Part shown: piece by piece, positions 36,697 through 42,392 of the stretch
Position numbering within the stretch: position 1 is the stretch's first letter
Layout: every line of letters starts with the position of its first letter
Source: RGIG7213 sp045544195
GTDB lineage: Bacteria; Bacillota; Clostridia; Oscillospirales; CAG-272
Direction: 5' to 3'
NCBI GenBank assembly: GCA_045544195.1
Contig: JAZPYO010000005.1
Location: 1 to 42,392, forward strand
DNA: 42,392 bases
Translations under genes and position numbers: made by a program
The notes under the pieces: model-generated
Told to the model about the DNA's origin: nothing
Database searches by the model: none
Seen by the model: only the letters and a program-made list of their open reading frames with translations

Positions 36697-38904
36697 TTAT
36701 ATTTTTCCTTTAAGCTTTTTTATCTGCTCACGCATAAGATCGTAATAAAACGTTCCGAAAGCGACACTCGGCTCAATATCACGCGATTCCTCGTTTGACC
36801 GTTGCTCAGATGCGGTCCATTCGTTCCACGTCGTAATTACAGTTATTTTCGCGCCGAGGTCGATAGCCCTTTGCATTTGCCGCTTGAACGTTGCGCCGTT
36901 GTTGCGTCTGTTCTTTCGGTCGCCTCCTCGTATGGCGGCTGAAACGGTCACAGCTTCGACCTTGCCGTCAAGCTCCGTGTACGACTGCGGCGAATGCTCC
37001 TCCCAGCTCCAGTATACAGACGAATATCCGTTTCTGTCACTCAGATTCTGGGCGTCGAGATGCGCCGATACCCAACGCACCGTAAACCGTTCGTCGTCCC
37101 ATTTCGTCTGCGGATCCCTGCCGTACTGCGTGGGCGTTGCGCCGTAGCATAACAGAAGCGGCTTGCCCTCGTAATAAAAATACATATCCCTGTATTTTTC
37201 ATTCGTTGCAAGATCGGTGTATATCTGATCTGCCTTTTTCTGATGCGCGCCCGATCTTATACCCTCCATCGTTGCGTGTCCGGGGCCTAAAAATACGGCT
37301 ATTTTAGGCGCATTCGGCACGGTGCTCCACAATCTGAACATTTCATACGTCGCATGCTCCATCACACGGTATATCTCGTACTGATGATACGTTTCCTCAG
37401 TAACGTACGTGTTGTTCGACCAATCGACGAACACAAAATCAACATCAGCTTCGGCAAGAAGCCTTGCGTGATATAAAAGCACGTCCTCATCGTCGTTTGC
37501 GTAAATACCGTAAAGAGGCTTATCCCACGCACCCCTCCACCACGTTTTCGTAAGGCAGTTCCAAGGACTGTACGCAATTCCGACCGTTCTTTCCGACGGG
37601 TCAACGGGGTCAAACTTGCCGACTCCCGTCTGCTCACACTTAACGTCATCGTAATTGAAGATCACGCTTTCGTAAAGCTCAAAATTTCTTTTTATCAGGT
37701 TGTATGACGAGTTCGGAGTAAGCTCCTTTCCGTCATCGCACACCAAAATTCCGTTTTCATCATCATATCTGCAATCGTATCCGAATAACGTCAAAAAATC
37801 AATGACAGATATGCATATAGCGCCGTCAGATGCAACGGTCTTCGGAAATTTGTAGTCGTGTCCGTTTACGTTTATTGACGCTCTGTCCGCAACGAACGTT
37901 ACCGTTGCCGCATCGGCTGTTATGACCGCGCTATCATCCTGAATACTGCACTCAAAGCCGAGCATCTGCGATATGGCAAACGCTTCGGCATACAGCTTTT
38001 CGGAATGCTCAAACGCTTTTACCGAATGGTAATAGCTTTTTTTGTCAAGAAACGAATAAGCGTATCCGTTTTTAAAGCCAAGCACCTCTTTTTTCGGGGA
38101 GTAACGGACGTTCTGCTTATGCTCAAGCGTAATACCGTATACAGAGCTTTGCGTGCCGTTTGAATGAACGGTCAGATAACCGTGGGAATTTCCGTCAAAC
38201 GTGATATTATCGCCCGTAAGCTCAAGCACGCACTCTGACTCTGCGTTTAACACCGTGCAATTCTGCCCGTCGTTTTTAACGTACGCTATGCACTCGCCGT
38301 TTACAAGCACCTGAATACAGTCCATATCGCCGCTGAACACAAGCTCGTTCATATTCTCATCGGCAACGCCGCTTTTCAGCTTGATCGCGTTTTCGGCGCT
38401 TTTTTCGTATAAATACGCATCAGTGCCGTTGAAATAAAACCACACTCCGCCGTTTTCGTATCCCGTACCCGCCGACGTACAGCCTATGCCGATAAGGGCG
38501 GTTTTTAACGGATCGCTCTCACCGTCGGAATTATACACCTTAACGCTTGCATTGTACGGAAAAGCCGTTATCTGCTCGCTGAGCGATATGCAACCGTTCG
38601 GATCGGAGGATGTAAGGCCTCTTTTTTTATTTTGAGAATATCTTCCCGAAACGGTAAGATACATATGATCTTTATACGTTGCTACCGTTTTTTTCGTGAA
38701 ATCAAAATCACGGATAAAATTACCGCGCGTTTCCGTAACGTACGCAGTAAGGTCATCTATCTGATCGCAAGGCTCGGGAAAGGGACTTTCTGTTTGCTCT
38801 TGCGTCAGACGGTCGTCGGTATTGTTTTCCGTGCCCGCAGTGCAGGCAGCAAGCGTCGATACCGTAAGAAGTAAACAAATTATCCTTTTCAGCTTATGTG
38901 TCAT
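36697..38904 (-). CDS. Lipoprotein with GH71/GH99-like C-terminal domain (paralogue)
   Basis: 735 residues. The signal peptide (LLTVSTLAAC, Cys near 21) makes it a lipoprotein. Its layout matches that of the protein at 5297-7507: beta-rich N-terminal half, a copper-amine-oxidase-N-like stalk (about residues 295-395, with SINVNGHDYKFPK and DGAICISVIDFLTLFGYDC), then a GH71/GH99-like barrel with VDWSN, GPGHA, GKPLLLCYGATPTQYG, YWSWEE, TTWNEW (about 691-696) and IEPS. The ATG starts 1 nt after the upstream stop codon, so translation is coupled. Substrate unknown; a glycosidase acting outside the membrane is inferred. Confidence 0.75.
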   Translation of the reverse strand: MTHKLKRIICLLLTVSTLAACTAGTENNTDDRLTQEQTESPFPEPCDQIDDLTAYVTETRGNFIRDFDFTKKTVATYKDHMYLTVSGRYSQNKKRGLTSSDPNGCISLSEQITAFPYNASVKVYNSDGESDPLKTALIGIGCTSAGTGYENGGVWFYFNGTDAYLYEKSAENAIKLKSGVADENMNELVFSGDMDCIQVLVNGECIAYVKNDGQNCTVLNAESECVLELTGDNITFDGNSHGYLTVHSNGTQSSVYGITLEHKQNVRYSPKKEVLGFKNGYAYSFLDKKSYYHSVKAFEHSEKLYAEAFAISQMLGFECSIQDDSAVITADAATVTFVADRASINVNGHDYKFPKTVASDGAICISVIDFLTLFGYDCRYDDENGILVCDDGKELTPNSSYNLIKRNFELYESVIFNYDDVKCEQTGVGKFDPVDPSERTVGIAYSPWNCLTKTWWRGAWDKPLYGIYANDDEDVLLYHARLLAEADVDFVFVDWSNNTYVTEETYHQYEIYRVMEHATYEMFRLWSTVPNAPKIAVFLGPGHATMEGIRSGAHQKKADQIYTDLATNEKYRDMYFYYEGKPLLLCYGATPTQYGRDPQTKWDDERFTVRWVSAHLDAQNLSDRNGYSSVYWSWEEHSPQSYTELDGKVEAVTVSAAIRGGDRKNRRNNGATFKRQMQRAIDLGAKITVITTWNEWTASEQRSNEESRDIEPSVAFGTFYYDLMREQIKKLKGKI

Positions 38905-38905
38905 A

Positions 38906-41020
38906 TTAAACCTTGCCCTTGAATTTCTTTATCAATTCACGCATAAGATCGTAATAGAACGTTCCGTGAGCGACACTCGGCTCAGTATCTCTGGACTGAT
39001 CGAATGACGGCTGCTCGCCCGATGTCCATTCGTTGAACGTCGTTATTACGGCTATTTTAACTCCGAGATCGCACGCGCGCTGGAACTGCTTTTTGAACGT
39101 TGCGCCGTCGTTGCGGTTTTCATCGCCGCCGCGTGTTGCCGCGGATACGGTCATAGCCTCATACGCGCCGTTGTGAACGGTGTATGTCTGCTCGTACTTT
39201 TCCTCCCAGCTCCAGTATACCTCTGATCTGAAATCATCGTCGCACAGCTTCTGGGCTTCGATATAAGCCGACATCCAGCGTACAGTAAACCTCTCGTCAT
39301 CCCATACCATATGCGGCAAAAAGCCGTACTGCGTGGGAGTTGCGCCGTAGCATATAAGAAGCGGCTTGCCCTCGTAATAATAGTACATTTTTCTGTTTTC
39401 GGGGTCAAGAATGTACGAATCGTATATCTGCTGTACCTTTCTTTCGTGCGCGCCGTCGGAAAGCGTTCCTATCCCTGCGTGACCGGGGCCTACGAAAAGC
39501 GCTATCTTCGGAGCATTTTCGACAGTGCTCCACACCTTGAACATAAGATCAGTCGTCTGCTCTATCATACGGAATATCTCAATTTTGTTTATCATAGCTT
39601 CATCCGTCTGCGTGTTGTTCGACCAGTCAAGGAATACGAAATCAACGTCGGCTTTGGCAAGAAGCTCTGCGTGGTAACGCAAAAGCCTTTCATCGTCATT
39701 GCGGTACTCGCCGTAAAGCGGCTTGCTCCACGCGCCCTTCCACCACGTTTTAGTAAGGCAGTTCCACGGGCTGTATGCAACGGCGACAACTCTTTCAGAC
39801 GGGGGCGTCGGGGTGTAAAGCCCAAGTCCTCTGTGGCCGCACTCAACATCATCATAGTTGAATACCACCTGCTCGTAAAGGCGGAAGCATTCTGCGCTGC
39901 AATTCCTTTGTTCATCTGTAAGAACGGAGTTTTTGCCGTATAATACGCAAATTTCATCATTTATATATTCAGATGCGTAGCCCATTAACGCGCCGAATGA
40001 CTGAACATCAACGCATAACACGCCGTCAACTGACTTTACAGGCGCAAAAACGTATTTTTCACCGTTCACGGTCATAATATCGCTGCCGTTTTCAAGAATG
40101 ATACACGCATCGCTCTGCCTGAGTGTCGCCGACACACCGTCGCTCACACATTCAAAGCCGAGCATTTCAGCCACACCTGAAAGCTGCGCATACATCCTGC
40201 CGTTGTCCTCAAAGGCGCATACCCTGTGGTAATAGCTCTTTTTGTCAAGAAACGAGTACGCTCTGCCCTTTTTGAACGAAAGCACCTCGTCTTTCGGAGA
40301 AAACGTGCAGTCAGAGCGATGCTCAAAGCCGAAGTATTTAAGGCAGGCGTTGCATTTGTTCGTTAAAAGGCGGAAATATCCGCAAGATGTATCATTGAAT
40401 AATATATCGCCGCTGCGGCAGTCGAGCAATTCGCCCTCACCGTTGAAAATGCTTAATTTGCCGTCGGAATATGCAATGCACGCAACATCCTTGCCGTTTA
40501 CCGAGATCACAGCCTTGCATCCGCTTATGCTGATCTGAACGCATATACCCCCGTCAAGAATAAGATCGCTTGATACAAGCGTTGACTCTGCGCCGATGAG
40601 CAAATAAGCGTTATTTCCGAGTATCGAAAGCCATACGCCGCCGTCAGAGCAGGGCTTTTCAAGATCGCCTGCGCCTATGCCGACTGCAACGCTGTCAAAC
40701 GGTGAGTCGGGGGCGGAAAATATGTCAAATTCTGCTCTTGCAACACACGGAAACGCCTTTATCTCATCTGTAATACCGAGCATAACGCTTTCATTTTCAA
40801 GGCATATAATGCCGTTTTTGCTCTTTTCCGCATTCTCTCCGTCAAAGCTCAGATATGCGTTGTTTTTAAGATAAGTCATAGGCTCCTTCACAAGATCAAA
40901 CTGCCTTGAAAAATCGCCCCGACCGTCAATTATCAACGGAGTGATGTCAACAACTCTTCTGCAAGAAGATGTATTTCCGTCGTTCTGTCTGTTCATTTCT
41001 GTCGATATTACCCTTTTCAT
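38906..41020 (-). CDS. GH71/GH99-like protein without a signal peptide
   Basis: 704 residues from ATG at 41018-41020, which shares one base with the stop codon of the upstream gene (TAATG), a strong sign of translational coupling; the longer frame from 41056 would overlap the upstream gene by 37 nt. No signal peptide or lipobox is present, so the protein should be cytoplasmic unless exported another way. The domain layout otherwise follows its lipoprotein paralogues: beta-rich N-terminal half, stalk-like region (about residues 275-375) and barrel with LDWSN, GPGHAG, GKPLLICYGATPTQYG, YWSWEE and EPS. The last motif is FNEW rather than the WNEW of the other three. Confidence 0.75.
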   Translation of the reverse strand: MKRVISTEMNRQNDGNTSSCRRVVDITPLIIDGRGDFSRQFDLVKEPMTYLKNNAYLSFDGENAEKSKNGIICLENESVMLGITDEIKAFPCVARAEFDIFSAPDSPFDSVAVGIGAGDLEKPCSDGGVWLSILGNNAYLLIGAESTLVSSDLILDGGICVQISISGCKAVISVNGKDVACIAYSDGKLSIFNGEGELLDCRSGDILFNDTSCGYFRLLTNKCNACLKYFGFEHRSDCTFSPKDEVLSFKKGRAYSFLDKKSYYHRVCAFEDNGRMYAQLSGVAEMLGFECVSDGVSATLRQSDACIILENGSDIMTVNGEKYVFAPVKSVDGVLCVDVQSFGALMGYASEYINDEICVLYGKNSVLTDEQRNCSAECFRLYEQVVFNYDDVECGHRGLGLYTPTPPSERVVAVAYSPWNCLTKTWWKGAWSKPLYGEYRNDDERLLRYHAELLAKADVDFVFLDWSNNTQTDEAMINKIEIFRMIEQTTDLMFKVWSTVENAPKIALFVGPGHAGIGTLSDGAHERKVQQIYDSYILDPENRKMYYYYEGKPLLICYGATPTQYGFLPHMVWDDERFTVRWMSAYIEAQKLCDDDFRSEVYWSWEEKYEQTYTVHNGAYEAMTVSAATRGGDENRNDGATFKKQFQRACDLGVKIAVITTFNEWTSGEQPSFDQSRDTEPSVAHGTFYYDLMRELIKKFKGKV

Positions 41021-42048
41021 TATATTTTTCCCTTGAATTTCTTTATTTGATTGCACATAAGATCGTAATAGAACGTGCCGTGTACCTTTGACGGCTCAAG
41101 GTCCTTCGATACCTCACAGCTTAACTGCTCGCCCTTTACCCATTCATTCCACGAAACGAGAATGGCAATTCTCGCGCCGAGATCGCACGCGCGCTGGAAC
41201 TGCTTTTTGAACGTTGTGCCGTTGTTTCTCGGTTCTGCGGGAATATAGCCGTTGCCGCCGGGTATGCCCTGGCTTCTCGTTGCAGCGGTTATGGTCACAG
41301 CCTCTACCGTGCCGTCGCAAACGGTAAATGTCTGCGCGCCGCGCTCCTCCCAGCTCCAGAAATGATGGCTCTTGCGTGTTTCCTTATCATACAGATCGCT
41401 CTGCTGACCTACGTAGCCTGTCACCCAGCGTACAGTGAAGCGGTCGTCGTTCCATTCAGGATCAGCGCCGTAAAGGTTCGGCGTTGCGCCGTAGCATAAA
41501 AGAAGCGGCTTGCCCCGATAATAAAAATACATATCCCTGCGCGCAGGGTTTTCAACGTATGAACGGTATATCTGCTCGACCTTTTTGTCATGCTCACCGC
41601 TTATGACGCTTTCAGGGCCGTTGTGACCGGGACCTGCAAACAAGGCGATCTTCGGGGCATTCGGTATCGTTGCCCATATATCAAACAAAAGGTCTGTCGC
41701 ATCCTCGATCATGGCAAAGTCAAATCTTACGTCGTGCATCGTTTCAGGATCGTATGCGGTATTGTTTGACCAGTCAACAAAAACAAGGTCAACGCCTGCT
41801 TTTGCAAGCATTTCGCCGTGGCGACGTATGATCTGCTCGTCATCGGAGCGGTAACCGTCCCACAGGGGAAGATCCCATGTACCCTCGCCCCAGCCTCTTT
41901 TTGCGTGGTGCCACGTCGTATATGCAAGAGCTACAAGCCTTTCCTCATACGGTGTTTTCGGGTAAATGCCGACACCGATGTCATCACATTCAACATTTGA
42001 TGTATCAGCGGCAATGCTGTCGTACAGTTTTTTCGTTTCTATATCCAT
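41020..42048 (-). CDS. Stand-alone GH71/GH99-like catalytic domain
   Basis: 342 residues, no signal peptide. It corresponds to only the C-terminal barrel of the three larger paralogues and lacks the N-terminal beta domains and stalk. Motifs: ALAYTTWHHAKRGWGEGTWD, VDWSN near 93, GPGHNG near 140, GKPLLLCYGATPNLYG near 185, FWSWEE near 236, SWNEW near 300 and LEPS near 317. It is closer to the protein at 5297-7507 in the GYVGQQS segment than to its two neighbours. GGAGG precedes the ATG. First gene of the four-gene operon, with promoter 42090-42118. Confidence 0.78.
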   Translation of the reverse strand: MDIETKKLYDSIAADTSNVECDDIGVGIYPKTPYEERLVALAYTTWHHAKRGWGEGTWDLPLWDGYRSDDEQIIRRHGEMLAKAGVDLVFVDWSNNTAYDPETMHDVRFDFAMIEDATDLLFDIWATIPNAPKIALFAGPGHNGPESVISGEHDKKVEQIYRSYVENPARRDMYFYYRGKPLLLCYGATPNLYGADPEWNDDRFTVRWVTGYVGQQSDLYDKETRKSHHFWSWEERGAQTFTVCDGTVEAVTITAATRSQGIPGGNGYIPAEPRNNGTTFKKQFQRACDLGARIAILVSWNEWVKGEQLSCEVSKDLEPSKVHGTFYYDLMCNQIKKFKGKI

Positions 42049-42089
42049 TTTTACCTCCGCAATAAAGAGAAATATCCCTGATCGCTATG

Positions 42090-42118
42090 ATTTTACCACA
42101 TTACCGCCCGATTGTCAA
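42090..42118 (-). promoter_or_regulatory. Promoter of the GH71/GH99-like operon
   Basis: TTGACA (42113-42118), 17-nt spacer, TAAAAT (42090-42095) on the minus strand, about 42 nt before the start at 42048. It should drive all four genes down to 33976. Confidence 0.75.
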
Positions 42119-42258
42119 TAAGTATTATTTAGCGTATATCAATATTTTGTGATTTGTGCATATTAAACAATATTACCGTTCAGATGGCAAAAACCGCCGC
42201 ATACAACAACTATATCCGTTCCTTTGTGTAACGACCTGCGGCATATTAAGGAATCATA

Positions 42259-42386
42259 ACCACCCGTCAAACGGGTGGTATGCACAAGGGCTAAAAGCCC
42301 AATACTACCGGCCAGCGGCTCAAGCCGCTGGCTTTCGTATACTCAAGCCTATTGCCTTTGCCTCTTTTGCCGCCCTTGAAAGGGCG
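42259..42386. repeat. Cluster of tight hairpins, possible IS200/IS605-type end or structured RNA
   Basis: Four short-loop hairpins: ACCACCCGT-CAA-ACGGGTGGT (42259-42279), GGGCT-AAA-AGCCC (42288-42300), GCCAGCGGCT-CA-AGCCGCTGGC (42311-42332) and CGCCCTT-GA-AAGGGCG (42371-42386). The first two resemble subterminal hairpins of IS200/IS605-family elements and the RNAs that overlap their ends. No transposase or TnpB gene is in view because the window stops here. Confidence 0.4.
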
Positions 42387-42392
42387 TTTGTA

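Overview
The window looks like a chromosomal segment of a low-to-moderate GC gut-type Clostridia member (Oscillospiraceae/Ruminococcaceae-like). The evidence is AGGAGG-type ribosome sites and TTGACA/TATAAT promoters with 17-nt spacers, many lipoproteins whose signal peptides end in xAxC, a five-gene tRNA cluster with encoded CCA, and the typical gene families (NCS2 permease, MATE, RecQ, SdpR/SdpI, DUF4234). I cannot assign a species.

Layout. (1) 1-5300: a truncated XRE regulator, a small two-pass membrane protein, a YwaF/TMEM164-type membrane protein, an NCS2 nucleobase permease and a spacer-rich lipoprotein, all on the minus strand; two diverged copies of a 141-bp terminator-bearing repeat lie here. 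(2) 5297-8367: an operon of a DUF4234 protein, a small membrane protein and a lipoprotein with a GH71/GH99-like C-terminal domain. (3) 8470-11600: two small membrane-anchored proteins, each preceded by a nearly identical promoter-leader and a mirror-symmetric hairpin array, and an XRE regulator fused to a membrane domain. (4) About 11.6-25.15 kb: an integrative mobilizable element with a large serine recombinase, TnpW-like protein, MOBP-type relaxase with an internal out-of-frame MobB-like gene, MobC, RepA-like ATPase, a sigma-region-4-like DNA-binding protein, a secreted acidic protein and a DUF6809 protein. Its cargo is a four-gene operon (XRE, adenine methyltransferase, PD-(D/E)xK endonuclease, 905-aa DUF4062 protein). 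(5) 25.5-27.6 kb: sdpR/sdpI-like pair, then a four-helix-bundle gene beside a third hairpin array. (6) 27.86-28.35 kb: tRNA-Val, Asp, Phe, Gly and Cys. (7) 28.5-33.6 kb: aroE-aroK fusion with recQ, and divergently a MATE exporter with a small lipoprotein. (8) 33.8-42.1 kb: a C39-peptidase-like gene remnant and a four-gene operon of three GH71/GH99-like paralogues plus a large lipoprotein ending in a tyrosine-phosphatase-like domain. The right edge has a cluster of tight hairpins that may be an IS200/IS605-type end.

The most interesting items are: the restriction-modification operon ending in a DUF4062 protein, a candidate composite defence system carried by the mobile element; the MobB-like gene nested out of frame in the relaxase; the three hairpin arrays whose spacers flip orientation at a central core; and the expanded GH71/GH99-like family, split between lipoproteins and forms without a signal peptide and co-transcribed with a surface phosphatase-like lipoprotein.

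Many starts were moved downstream from the longest open frame because a Shine-Dalgarno site or a promoter lies inside the longer frame; each entry says where. All functions are read from recognisable motifs without database searches.
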